From Yponomeuta sedellus (taxonomy: Eukaryota; Arthropoda; Insecta; Lepidoptera; Yponomeutidae): 64,000 bases of DNA. A model generated the notes under the pieces. It was not told where the DNA came from and ran no database searches. It worked only from the letters and a program-made list of their open reading frames with translations. Of the stretch, positions 53,231 through 64,000 are shown in pieces. Positions within the stretch are counted from its first letter, which is position 1; each line of letters begins with the position of its first letter. The stretch is from NCBI GenBank assembly GCA_934045075.1, contig OW203727.1, forward strand, positions 16,118,861 through 16,182,860, written 5' to 3'. The position numbers were made by a program, and so were the translations under genes.

Positions 53231-55041
53231 GACCATGCACGCAAAAAAAAATTAACCAAGAAAAAGTAACTTCCGGGCAAAATGCAATTTTGTGTCACAA
53301 TTAGACTATGATATGCTGAAAAACTTTAACCCACAAAAAGTGACTTTCGAGAAAAATGCTTTTTGTGTGTCAATTGGACCGTGTTACGCAGAAAAAATTT
53401 AACCCACAAAAAGTGAGTTTCGAGAAAAATGCCTTTTCGTGTTCGACGATGTTGTTCCACGATTTTGTTCCGATATCTTAGTATTTGTACCACTGTAACA
53501 TTTAAAACCTATGGACATAAATACGATACGAAAATTTGTCAAATTTTCTTGAAACTTAAAATAAATGCTCTTCAACACAGTTGATTGAACACGAGTTTCG
53601 CCCTTTTTCTAAATTTTACCCTTAAGGGAGTCAACATTCTTTATACCTCTCGTACAAATTTTGGTTACCGTTTTCGCCCCGTTAGGGGTTGAATTAAAAA
53701 AACGGTCTCATTTCTTGTCTACATTATACATAGACCCTCTGTGCAAAATTTCAGCTCCCTAGGTACAATTTTCGAAAAGATTCAAGGAACAAAACTTTGC
53801 AACCTCTTTCACTGCCTTAAGGGTTAAATTTAGAAAAAACGGCGAAACACGTGTTCAATCAATTGTGTTGAAGAGCATTTATTTTAAGTTGCAGGAAAAT
53901 TAGTCAACATTCTTTATACTTCCCACACAACTTGTGGCTACCCTTTTCGCCTCCTTAGGGGCTGAATTAAAAAAAAAACTGGTCTTATTTTTTGCTTACA
54001 TTATATATAGACCCTCTGTGCAAAATTTCAGCTTCCCAGGTCCAATTTCGGAAAAGATTCAAGGAACAAAATTTTGCAACCCCTTTCACTCCCTTAAGGG
54101 TTAAATTAAGAAAAAACGGTGAAACACAGGTTCAATTAATTGTGTTGAGGAGTATTTATTTTAAGTTTCAAGAAAATTAGACAACATTCTTCATACCTCC
54201 CGTACAAATTTTGGCTACCCTTTTCGCCCCTTAGGGGTCGAATTTCAAAAACCCCGGTCTTATTTCTTGTCTACATTATATATAGACCCTCTGTGCAAAA
54301 TTTCATCTTCCTAGGTCAAATTTTGGAAAAGATTCAAGGAACAAAATTTTGCAACCTCTTTCACTCCCTTGAGGGTTAAATTTAAAAAAAAAACGGCGAA
54401 ACACGTATACAATCAATTGTGTTGAAGAGCATATTCTTTATAGGTACTTCTCATACATATTTGTGGCAACCCTTTTTGCCCCTTTAGGGGTTGAATCCTT
54501 ACCTACATTGTATACAGACTTTTTATGCAAAATTTTAGCTTCCTAGGTCTAAGGGCTTGGGCTGGGCGTTGATGAGTGAGTGAGTCATGAGAACAAAATT
54601 TTGCAACCCTCTTTACTGCCTTAAGGGTTGAATTTAGAAAAAACGGCGAAACACGTGTTCAATCAATTGTATTGAAGAGCATGTATTTCAAGTTTCAAGA
54701 AAATAAGACAACATTTTTTATACCTTCCATACAAATTTTGGCAACACTTTTCGCCCCCTTAGGGGTTGAATTTCAAAAAATCCTGTCTTATTCCTTGCCT
54801 ACATTATATATAGACCCCTTTTGCAAAATTTCAGCTTCCCAGGTCCAACGACTTGGGCTGGGCGTTGATAAGTGAGTCAGTCAGTCACTAAGGACTTTAT
54901 ATGTATAGATTTGAACCACTGTAACATTTAAAACCTATGGACATAAATATGATACGAAAAATGTTATGCTAAAAAAGAGAATTTTTCTCGAAAGTTCATT
55001 TTCGTGGGTTAGAATGTTTCTGTGTAACACGGTCCATTTGT
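53231..55041. mobile_element. Foldback composite element with nested repeats
   Basis: The left edge carries three direct 73-bp units (starting near 53231, 53304 and 53377: GACCRTG..., TTAACCCACAAAAAGTGA, TTTCGAGAAAAATGC). The right edge (54963-55041) carries one unit in reverse (TTTTTCTCGAAAGTTC, CCCACGAAAA-type, ACACGGTCCATTTG). Inside lies a 45-bp direct repeat (53490-53534 and 54916-54960, one difference) enclosing a 275-bp tandem array. There is no ORF of note. It looks like a non-autonomous DNA element with complex terminal repeats; exact ends and target duplication were not found. Confidence 0.6.
53632..54900. repeat. 275-bp degenerate tandem repeats
   Basis: Units begin CAACATTYTTTATAC at 53632, 53905, 54182 (then a divergent unit near 54430) and near 54711. 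Each contains TTTTCGCCCCTTAGGGGTTG, ATTATATATAGACCC, GCAAAATTTCAGCTTCC and CCTTAAGGGTTAAATT. Just left, 53557-53628 is a reversed copy of the last third of a unit, giving an inverted pair with 53815-53890. The last two units end with GGGCTGGGCGTTGATRAGTG and a GTCAGTCA run. Confidence 0.85.
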
Positions 55042-55368
55042 ATCACTTAAGGAGAATATTAATAAACACATTTTTTGTATTGTAACAAAATAACACAACA
55101 CTTCAATAACTGCACCAGTTCTTACACCTCAGTTCTTAGCTCCACGATATCGGAGGAATATTAATAAAACGGCGCGGCCTCGTTTCGGGGAAGTTCGGGA
55201 GGATCTTATTATAACCGCAATAGCGCCTATAATTAGCCACCTCGTAGGAATTACCGACGTCTTGCCCGCTACGTGGTTTCATCATAAAATACGATGACTG
55301 AAAAGGTCCTCTGAATAAAGCTTTCAGACTGGTAAATCCGTTTTGGAGTAGAAACTTGACCTCCTTAG
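55042..55368. other. Unassigned DNA
   Basis: Nothing recognised; a GC-richer patch at 55140-55280. Confidence 0.35.
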
Positions 55369-55486
55369 ATATCAATCCTTGTATGTCTCCACTGCTGAAG
55401 CACGGGTCTCTGTTTGCTTCTCAGGAAGGTTAGGTCACACTCCGCTACTGGGGTCAAGTCCGCTTTGGTGGAGCATTGTAAGATAG
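55369..55486 (-). mobile_element. Family C SINE 3' fragment
   Basis: GATATCAATCCTTGTATGTC, CACTGCTGAAGCACGGG to GGAGCATTGTAAG. A diverged 5'-truncated copy. Confidence 0.65.
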
Positions 55487-55805
55487 ACAGACATCTTATC
55501 GTAAACGAAACGAGAGGAAATACTGCCTACCTAATATCAGTCGAGCGACATACGAGGATCTGATGAAAAATGGGGAAAATTAAATTCGGAGATGGGCACC
55601 ATGTGCGGTTTGGAGAAAACCGATTAAAAGTTCTACGTTATAGACAGCGGGTCGTAGTTGGTTCTATTTAGTATATTTTTTTGGTGGTTTTTTTACATTT
55701 TTAAACGTAACTTTGGTTATCCATATAAAAGTTTTTTTACGCGGCTGCGTGACATGGTGGATTATGAAAGTAATAAACTTTAAGTAAGTAGGTAAATGAA
55801 AATTA

Positions 55806-55960
55806 GTCAAAAAGTTAACTGAAAAGGAAAACGTTGTGACGAGACCTGAGTTTCTGGGGCGTTCACATACCTGTGGTTGAAATTGCCAATCTTAGCCAAT
55901 CCGCGGGGGGCAATCGTAGTAATTAAGCCTAGACAACTCTGACCTCTGACCCCTGTGACG
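55806..55960 (+). mobile_element. Family B SINE, diverged fragment
   Basis: AAAGGAAAACGTTGTGACGAG, CTGAGTTTCTGGGGCG, TCACATACCTGTGG, AATTAAGCCTAG: the order of the family B body without head or tail. Confidence 0.45.
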
Positions 55961-58900
55961 GTGTGAAGTCTACCATATTAACAAAAAAAAAAAAAATCAA
56001 ATCGCTTCCCGCGTGTTTGGTTAATTGCAGAACACACTTTAAAAGAAAGATCCTGACCAACTGAGAACCTCATCCTTACCTTGAAGTCGGTTAAAAACCA
56101 CTCACTCATTTATTTTTCTGGCCAACTGAGGTCCTTAGTAGGGCTTTATTAATAATGCGCTCTCACCTGTGATTGTTCTTGAGTGCCAAGTTGCTGTTTT
56201 GTTTCAAACATCATCTTGGAATCAAGAGGGAGCTCAGAGATAAAAGTGCCTTATTAATAGAGTCCTATGAATCATTTTGCGAGTTATAATTGTAACTATA
56301 AATAACGACGTGTGGGTAAAAGAATGGATGACGATATTATTGATAGGTTTACGTGAAGATAATCCTATTGAGGATTTATACGAATTACGCAAATTTGGAA
56401 CATTTGAAGACACTAATTTGTACGCCTTATGTAACTAGTCCGGCCCGTCTCCAATTTTTCTCTCTCAAAGGGAACGGCAAAGACTTGTTAAACCTAAGGT
56501 GGGTCCACACGTGACATTCGTATTGGTCATCCAGTAGAAATTAAGTGGTTTTTAAAGATTGTCGTTTCTTTCTACACAAACCTTTTCATCACCAAGAAAA
56601 TCATCTACAGTCCGAATCCTGATGACATTTCATTAGACGATTATATCAAGTGACGGGGATGTGCGCTGTATGTGTGACGTCAAAGCCATTTCGCGTCAGA
56701 AACGTTCTGTACCTACTAAGCATAGAACCTACTAGGCGCTGAGTTTGTCCATGTAGAAACCCCCTGCGCTCTCTAAAAGAAGTTCTAATAAACATTCATG
56801 CACAATCTTAGGATGACGGACAAATACTAGAAGTGCATCATATTATTGTAAACGTATCGATGATGAACAATTTGCTCCGAGCAAAAACAAAAGGATGAGT
56901 CAGGAAGGCAATGACCGAAGCCCCAGGATGATCTTCTGAAATTCCCGAAGAATACAATTTTGTGAGTCGATCTTTAGTTGCTGTGGGGACGAAAATAGTA
57001 TCAGACAGAGACGGTGACGGCGACCCCTCAACGAGCATATTAATAAGAATTTATTTTAACGCCTCCAACTAAGCGATTGATGAGTGTATTATTTTTATAA
57101 CAACCATTGGATGTTTTAGGAGGCAAAATTCTGGAGTGTTCGTAAAATTACGTAGAGTTTTAATAGATTTATACCAAAATTTACCCTGTATTAGGCTATT
57201 AACAAAACTTACTGAACGATTGTCGCTTTAGTAGTATAAACATAATAAAAAAAAATGTAAAGCAGCTTCTACAGACAAGCGCCTCCGCTGAATGCTCAGC
57301 GCATACTGGCTGGCGTGCGAAGCCAAACCAGTTACAAACAATAGTGTGTGGGGGTGCTGAAGGAAAGATGTCACCCGAAGTGACACGATTCTTGAAGACA
57401 CTCGAAAGAAAACCGCTCGATTCCACCACCGATTTGTATGAAATACAAGCGCCTGGCAAAATAGTCGAGCAGAACATTTTGATTTATCGAACCCCGCTTT
57501 GGCGGGAAAAGTCATTGAGGGCAAAAATAATGCTCTTGATACCTTCAGATAGCGGCCGTCGGCGCTACATCGCGGTAGCTTTTAAGGCACTTGACGTAAA
57601 CGCTAATGTTGAACATCAAGGGCACCTTTGGGTATGGCTTATTGTATCTACCTAATTAGATTTGTCTAGCTTAATTTGTTATGTATGACTTTATTGATTG
57701 CAGGAATGGCATTTAGCTTATTAAAATTACAAAGTTGTATAAATACACGAGCAAGTACATTAACCAACCCTCGAGACGAGTTTAATTAAACTTTCATAAG
57801 TCTTCAATTGCGTCTAATCAAAACGTAACCGGGCCTCATTGTCCGGTACCGTCGACCCGGAAATATTCATTAGGACAATGATATTCTGTGAATTACTTGG
57901 TGTTTATGCCCGTAATACCTTACTTCGTGGCGTGGCCAGATCGAGGTTACACCCACACATGCGCACGCGAGATTGCGTTCACGTGGCAACAACCAACACC
58001 GTAGAGCTACTAAATCGCCCAGTTTACTGAGACCTATGGAAAATCGTATAGCGACGCCGGTGGAATATAGAGAGCGTGGTAGTACGGGAGCGGCGGTAGG
58101 TCTTTCGCGCTGGCGGCACACAGACGTGAACGACGCATGGCAGATGACACCCGCACACCAGCTCAAGCTCACACACATCGGCCGTGGCATTCCATCGGTA
58201 TCCACAATCCACATGCACACAGGTTCACATTCACACACAGCTTATTAAAACGAGATGCGAATCGACGACTTATCGGCCAATTAGTCGCGCTCAAAGTCAG
58301 ACAATGATGCGAATGAAATTCGCGGGCGCACTTACACAGCGTTTTAGATGAGTCGTTGATTGACTGTTTGTTTAAGGTTAGTTTGTTACACTTTTGACAT
58401 TTAGTAGAGGTCGTCTGCAAATCATACACTATTTCTATCAAAATACTCAGACAAGTTAGTTTCGTTTGTAGGTGCACTTGAGTAAACACGTCAATTTCTT
58501 TCGAGCTGATTGATTTGTTACTATGCTAAAAATCCATTTAATGGTGTACACAGGGTAACTTAAAAACACCCCAACCCTGGAGCACTCGAATTTGAGTTTG
58601 TGTCTTTCCATCACTTGTGTTTTACTAGTTTCTTTTTCAACTCGGTATTTTTCAAAATATCAAAGATTATGCATTTGATTAATTTTGCACTTTATGCGCT
58701 GTGCCAATATCGCAGCCTCCGGTACATAATTTTCGTGCATATAAAAATGTACATTCTATTTAACACGTATCGAAGATTGTACCGTCTTATTTATAAAAAA
58801 ATCGATTCCACTGAAACACTCTTAAGATGGAGTTAAAGCTGGTTTATGGAAGGAATGTTATAAACCTATTTTTATGCCTTTTTAACAGTGTTTTAGAAGA

Positions 58901-59714
58901 ATCGAGTTTTTTTTAAAAAGACTGTTTACCTTTAGGCTGCGCCATTCTTGGTAAAGTAGAAAACAATAAAATAATATGAGAATATTAAATAAAATAGAAA
59001 AGTAAACACAAAAAAAATATTGAGTCCTAGAACATTGTTGTTATAAGTTAAAAACTTTAATAGAAGTAGTTTAGAAAATGCGTTTTTTAAGTACCTAACC
59101 CTCTTTAAATACACGCGCACAAAAAAAAACCCTATAAAACAATGTATACCATTGATTTATTGGGTTTTTCTTTTGCGCGAGGAGAAATCATGAAAGGGGT
59201 TAGCCACCAATGTAGCGCAAACATGGTTTAACAAGCGGGATTTCTATTTAGGCTTCCACCGCTTCTTGTTATAGGGCGAAGGTGGCACGTGCGAGAGAGA
59301 AGGCAAGAGCCCACTGCGCATGTGCTACTGATAACAGCCTGCGAATTATTCAAGCGCCAACTTATGAATTCTGTTAACGACTCCCGGACTATAATTATGC
59401 ACTGTGTTGATCGGATTGCTTTTGTTCTGTTATAAGGGCAGTTGCTTAATTAATATGGGGGTCGTTTTAGTGACCAATACAAATATTTTAAATCGGATGA
59501 GCCAACAACGTCATACAACGCAGTAAGTAGGTACTTGAGAACCATATTTTATTTTGAAGATAATTGTGAAGTCTCCCATAGCATACCAAAAAAAGTCGAT
59601 GTGTTGTCAATTTTGCTTTGAAAGGTTTGGATAATCTTCTAGAGTTATAGCAGCAATCTCGCTCGCTCTATGCCAATTATAAAACGAATGCAACTAACTG
59701 TATTTTTTTATATG
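55961..59714. other. Unassigned DNA, partly GC-rich
   Basis: No recognisable gene. 57260-57660 and 57840-58260 are GC-richer than the surroundings and contain overlapping short ORFs on both strands (for example 57344-57655, 103 aa), none with a recognisable domain. They may be conserved regulatory DNA or an unannotated exon; sequence alone does not decide. Confidence 0.35.
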
Positions 59715-59880
59715 TAGTCCGTATTCTACGACCCACTGTACGGTACAGGCCTTCTCTCAGAGAGCATAGGTTTGATTACCAACCTTGAGCACTCCGGATT
59801 GGCAATTTTAAGCGCTGAGATATGTGAACACCTTAGGCGCTAAGGATTCTCTGCAGGTACTAATTGAGACCTTATCTGTG
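59715..59880 (-). mobile_element. Family B SINE, minus orientation
   Basis: TGTAGTCCGTATTCTACGAC, GTACAGGCCTTCTCTCAGAG, GGCAATTTTAAGCGCTGAG, GAACACCTTAGGCGCT: reverse of tail and body. Confidence 0.6.
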
Positions 59881-60139
59881 TAAATCAGACATTGGTAGAG
59901 TTATGAGGTTACCTAATCATTATCATACATACATACAGACGACCCGTTCCTTTCCACACCGCTAGAACATAGCCGGACATCGAGCAACCCTATGCAGGGG
60001 CCTGCTTTCGGCCTTCTTATCAGTGAAAATCCAATGCTAGCTGAGAGCCGACGGTTCATACAAGTATAAATATCAACCAGGCAAGCACTAGATATCTCCT
60101 ATTTGGTCAAAGTATGCCCGTCTGGAGATGGTCATGTTT

Positions 60140-60350
60140 GTCGCAGGGAGGATAAAGGAGTCGCATGGTACTGAAGTCGCAACCGAGGACCAGTCGTAGA
60201 AGTGTAGGCTTACCTCCAATCAGGTGGCGCCACAACATTGACAAGGCAGTAGGTAAGTCCTGGAGAAGAACAGCTTAAAGCAGAAGCGACTGGCGCTTGC
60301 ATTAAGAGGCCCTCCTTTAATAGTGGATGTCGATGGGCTGAAGATGATGA
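60140..60350 (+). pseudogene. RTE-type LINE ORF C-terminus, degraded
   Basis: Readable pieces RRSVGLPPIRWRHNIDKAVG and KSWRRTA in one frame, then stops, then a WMSMG end and GAAGATGATGATG tail. Order and motifs match the RTE C-terminus. Inactive. Confidence 0.55.
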
Positions 60351-60772
60351 TGTCTAACTAAGATATCCCTTACCGGCCCTCGCTCATTCGCTCTATATAT
60401 TCCTTCTTCTATATTCTATATGATATACTTCTCTTTTTCATGTGTCCAAAACAACAATATGTAGTAGATTCCCAGCTTTACCCGAACAAAGGGGCAAATA
60501 TAAAACCGACCGCACTTAGTTACTAGAAACTGGCTTAAAATGCGGAACTCACGGTCGCGCCGCGATATAAACTAAAGTGGCGGCAGGGACCCGTTGGAAA
60601 TCTCGGGTGTTTTGAATCTAAAATCTTCCCCGGCTGCGGAGTGCACGATAGAAACACCGGTCGTAAACTCTCGGCGCAGAGACAAACACAAATGACTATG
60701 CGAGCGCTAGGAATCTACTAGTGTGGGCAAAGAAAATAAAAGGTATTCTGGGCGGGCAGATATGCTACTATA
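60351..60772. other. Unassigned DNA
   Basis: A GC-rich patch at 60530-60720, otherwise nothing recognised. Confidence 0.35.
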
Positions 60773-60925
60773 ATGCCGGCGCCAGACAGAAGTTCAAACA
60801 AGTGATCACATAAGTGTGCACATGTGTGGCACAGATATTTGTTACTATTGTTACATAAAATGTCCGTGACACACATGTGCACAGTTATGTGATCACTTGT
60901 TTGAACTTCTGTCTGGCGCCGGCAT
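60773..60925. repeat. Large inverted repeat, 60-nt arms
   Basis: Arms 60773-60832 and 60866-60925 pair with only about two mismatches around a 33-nt loop. The outer ends start ATGCCGGCGCCAGACAG. It resembles a MITE-like hairpin element or a fold-back duplication; no partner copy occurs in this window and the target duplication is unclear. Confidence 0.85.
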
Positions 60926-61364
60926 AATACGCGCAATCCCTGAATGATTTCTGAACGATTTTCTTTTTGAGAATAAATAACTGGTATGACTTACGATGTT
61001 TTTTTATTCGAAAAAAGTCATACTCTAAACAAACTTTAAAAAATTGTAATAAAACTAACCAATAACTCGCTTAGTAGTTAACACTTATCAGTCGGGTCAT
61101 GAATTATATTAATTTATTCCGATTTTTTGTATTTCTTTCTAAACATTTTTTTATTGGACTTACTTTATACAATTATTGTTTACACTTATTGCATGACACG
61201 ATAAAAAGAGACCTAATTTTTAAATCTGATCATTGTTTAAGAAATTATGAAGTTTATTTTTGTTTGTCTTTGCATGCAACAAATGTAGTATGTAGTTATA
61301 TTGGCTGACAGTCGTTCGCCCAATGTATCTCGACTAAGTATGTATTTATATAGTAGTTAATTAG
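60926..61364. other. Unassigned AT-rich DNA
   Basis: Nothing recognised. Confidence 0.4.
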
Positions 61365-61455
61365 TTAGTTAGACCTGAGATTTCCGCACTTAGCCTCATA
61401 GTTGGGCCATTGTACGTAGCAAGCGCTGAGGTACGCTAACACCTCAGACGCTAGG
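61365..61455 (-). mobile_element. Family B SINE variant, minus orientation
   Basis: AGACCTGAGATTTCCGC, CCTCATAGTTGGGCC and AGCGCTGAGGTACGC, the reverse of the alternative 3' end seen at 8310-8395. Confidence 0.65.
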
Positions 61456-61514
61456 GTATAGTACTTATATAGTATTACTTATATAGTATTTCTTAATCAT
61501 TCGCTGGCTCATAC

Positions 61515-61690
61515 ATAATTTGATATTAAACGGGTATAATACGACGTTTCGGCAGTGTTACACTGCAATTCGCGAATAATTTTCGCGAATTGCAGTGTAA
61601 CACTGCCGAAACGTCGGGAAATAAGGTAATTACGTATTACCTAATAAATAATTCGCGATTAGAGCCGTTTAATATATAACTATGTACTTA
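61515..61690. repeat. Foldback family F element with a perfect 35-bp palindrome
   Basis: Outer arms carry TATTAAACGGGT and TTAATATATAACTATG motifs as at 9007-9101. The centre 61542-61616 is a perfect inverted repeat: arms 61542-61576 and 61582-61616 (CGACGTTTCGGCAGTG...), loop TAATT. The CCGAAACGTCG block is a motif I have seen in lepidopteran repeats, but here it is doubled head-to-head. Confidence 0.85.
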
Positions 61691-62678
61691 CATTTTTTAT
61701 GTTTTAATTTAATTTCACCTTGTCCTAAGATACAGAGTTTTCGCTTAATTTAGGAGACAGGATTCAACGACAAGAATATTGTACAATAGATTTAGCACCA
61801 AACGAGTGTTATAATTTTGGATATGTTATTTTTGTACTATTTTTATTTTTAATCCTCTAACAATTTTTGTTTTTTTTTAAATAAACAAGTTTAGTATTTT
61901 CTAAGGTTAACACGAGCACTAGACATAATTAAAACTGTTTTTATACGTGTTTGTTTTTAAACAAGTTTATTTAATTTTTATGAACATACATGCATACGTA
62001 CGAGCTAACCAGATTACCCTCCTTTTAGGCTGTGCCGCAGTCGGTTGAATACTGCAGCACCATGAGCCATTTTCTATATCCATTCTGTGAGTTTACCAAG
62101 TCTGCGCCTGCCCATGGCTTGAAGCGGTCACCCGGTACTCCCGGTAGGCACTGGTTGGACTCGCAAGCCGATCGTAACACTATAAACACTTACCCTGTGT
62201 AGTCCTAACTATAGATCTGGCTAATAGTGGAGAATACGCCTTTGTTTCTGGTTTGCAATAGTATTTCTCTATGAGGCAAGTACACACGGCTTCCTCTAGT
62301 TTAAGACGTAGTGTAGAGAGCATTGTATAGGTAGTAGTGTAGGCTATAAAATATTACAAGGGCCAGTTTAAAGAATTAAATTTTTTTGCTTATAATACGA
62401 GTAACTAGTCGACTCACATTGAGCGTCAGTCTTCCTAATTATTAATCTGTGGGTGGAACGACTTAGCAATACACAACGAATTGTCATAGTAAACCATGGA
62501 TCGAAGCCTGATCCATCTATGGATGTTTTGTCTGCCTGACCCTGCGCCGATTTATGGGTTTAATTCAAGTGAAAAGCGTTGTTTTTGTTCGCTTGTCCGT
62601 GGCGTGATTTTATGTGTTTCTGTTGTGATATCGCATAAATAACAATTTTGTAAGCTGTCCATAGAAACCTGTTCCATA
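61691..62678. other. Unassigned DNA with one dispersed repeat
   Basis: 62436-62505 pairs with 13425-13500 (see there). 62030-62220 is less AT-rich and unclassified. Confidence 0.4.
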
Positions 62679-62708
62679 GAAGCCTGTTCCATCTATGGAA
62701 CAGGCTTC
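62679..62708. repeat. Perfect hairpin, 14-bp arms, 2-nt loop
   Basis: GAAGCCTGTTCCAT, CT, then its exact complement. A further CCTGTTCCATAGA copy lies just upstream (62668), so the same word was copied directly and inverted. Confidence 0.9.
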
Positions 62709-64000
62709 AGGTGTCTGAAATTAGGTATTGCAACTAATAGCTGTTTATATAATGAAATAACGTAAAATGTTTTACTAAGGCGTGGGGTACATAGTAAGGA
62801 CGTGAACCTAGGGCAAGGGAAGAATGCAGCGTCCTTTCAATTCACTGCTAATCATAACCTACTAAAGCAAGTGGGACTTAGCCCACACACATAAGACGAG
62901 ACAAGGACGCGCCCTCGTCCCACGTCCTATGTGCCCCAGGCGTAAAGGACTTGTGTGAAGACGTATAATGGAATGTATCTAATTATATACTCTCTTCCAG
63001 CATTAAGTTGATGTTCATTCCAACATTATAAGTTAACCTGCCTGATTAATGTTACAGCAAATAGAAAACTCGAGGAATAATCGTAAAATTGTCGAGAAAT
63101 GTGTTTTTTTTTTTCTTTTCAGCCAGACTGAAAACCGTCTTGCAGTTCCCAGTCTCGGCTGAGCATGATTGAGGTACCTATACTGTGGTGTAAAGCTGCA
63201 AACAAGTAAATTTTTATTGCAATTATTTTGTTCATCAACTGTGTTCATCCCTGAACATAAGAGGCGCACAACCACTCGATTAAGTCAACTGAGCAGTTGC
63301 AATTAAGGGGTGTGCGACTTACCAAACTCCGTGCGAGAAACAGTATTACAGCGACGTGCGAAAAACAGTATTACAGTAGGTAAAAAGCTCTTGGAATTTG
63401 TTGCTGACACAGCAACATACAAATTTTCATAAGTAGAGATCACAGGTGAATTTGCTTAGAAAAACGAAATTTAGGATATAGCGTGAAATCAAAACGCACT
63501 GACACAGTGAGCTACATATTTAAGTACACTTAAGTGAATGTTATCTATAAATTGCATACTTCAAAAACTACTTTCTGTTTTTAACAAGTGAAAGCCAAGA
63601 GTTCATCCAGTGCTATGGATCCACGAGGAAAACCTATTTTGGTTTAATGCCTCCTACTACATAATATATTTTAAAGTGCATTGTGTACTGAAGAAAATAA
63701 AATATAAATCAATTTGTATTTGTATATCGCGCAACTATCGCGCCACAAAAGTTGCCAGGTTGTGGCGTAAGAAGTCCATATTGCAGCAGAGGGCGGGCCG
63801 GTTGAATGCGCGGACAGAGCGAGCGGCGTTTATCGACGCAGCGCCGCGACGGTATGTGCCGCGATTAACTGGAATGCTGTTAGAGCTGCTACTATCCACC
63901 TCAACCCATAAATCATGGGCACCAAATCCTTAAAGACATATTTGCTGTATCAATTATCATGAACAAATAGTTAAAGCGTGATTTGGTGCGCATTCGGTTT
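62709..64000. other. Unassigned DNA, GC-rich near the end
   Basis: A 22-25 bp direct repeat (GTGCGARAAACAGTATTACAG) at 63331-63377. 63740-63870 is GC-rich with a 107-aa open frame (63610-63933) of no recognisable domain. A host promoter or 5' exon here is conceivable but not supported by any motif I can name. Confidence 0.35.

Noticed and set aside
57344..57655. 103-aa ORF as a host gene
   Set aside because: No recognisable domain and comparable ORFs on the opposite strand; composition alone is not enough.
63615..63647. Short ATG-started frame (MDPRGKPILV) as a first exon
   Set aside because: The start context is acceptable but the frame stops after ten codons and no splice site or downstream exon could be established.

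Overview
Eukaryotic nuclear DNA from an insect, most likely a moth (Lepidoptera, possibly noctuid). This rests on the repeat content: truncated RTE-type LINE ends with the 'GTCCAGCAGTGGAC' tail and several short retroposon families that I recognise from lepidopteran genomes. The species cannot be read from the sequence. I found no host protein-coding exon that I can defend. The window looks like intergenic or long-intron DNA built up by repeated, nested retroposition.

Layout. 0-19 kb: AT-rich background with SINE-like copies, RTE/LINE 3' ends, a 240-bp GAAC microsatellite (10.7 kb) and nested insertions (0.5-1.0, 7.3-8.6 and 16.1-16.6 kb). 19.86-25.29 kb: a complete Gypsy-type LTR retrotransposon on the minus strand, with identical 186-bp LTRs, a GAGGC target duplication, PBS, PPT and one intact 1463-aa gag-pol ORF. 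25.3-38.9 kb: mostly unassigned DNA with scattered SINEs, including a copy folded into a perfect 64-bp-arm palindrome at 33.5 kb. 38.94-43.49 kb: a second complete Gypsy-type element on the plus strand, with identical 117-bp LTRs, a CTAAA duplication and an intact 1388-aa ORF. 45.8-48.05 kb: a 13-unit tandem array (main period 169 bp) grown from the tail of a SINE. 48.4-51 kb: a dense cluster of SINEs, several 5'-truncated or inverted. 53.2-55.0 kb: a large foldback composite with internal 275-bp repeats. 55-64 kb: further SINE and RTE relics and two prominent inverted repeats (60.8 and 61.55 kb).

I sort the short retroposons into families. A: RTE-tailed, head unrecognised, about 250 bp. B: tRNA-derived head, RTE-like tail. 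C: about 340-360 bp, with an internal 5S rRNA promoter-like block and RTE-like tail. D: tRNA-derived, with tail ...AGGTTTTTAAAATTGTCC.... E: unclassified, with a tail like B. A, B, C and E end in variants of the same sequence as the RTE relics, so one RTE-type LINE probably supplied the enzyme for all of them. Direct target duplications of 8-14 bp could be read by eye for many insertions.

The strongest unusual signals are: (1) repeated head-to-head copies of family D with a constant start point for the inverted arm, and similar 5'-inverted copies in families B and C; (2) a 5S rRNA-derived SINE present in about a dozen copies; (3) convergence of unrelated SINE heads on one RTE tail; (4) conversion of a SINE tail into a satellite array; (5) many perfect inverted repeats with 1-6 nt loops.
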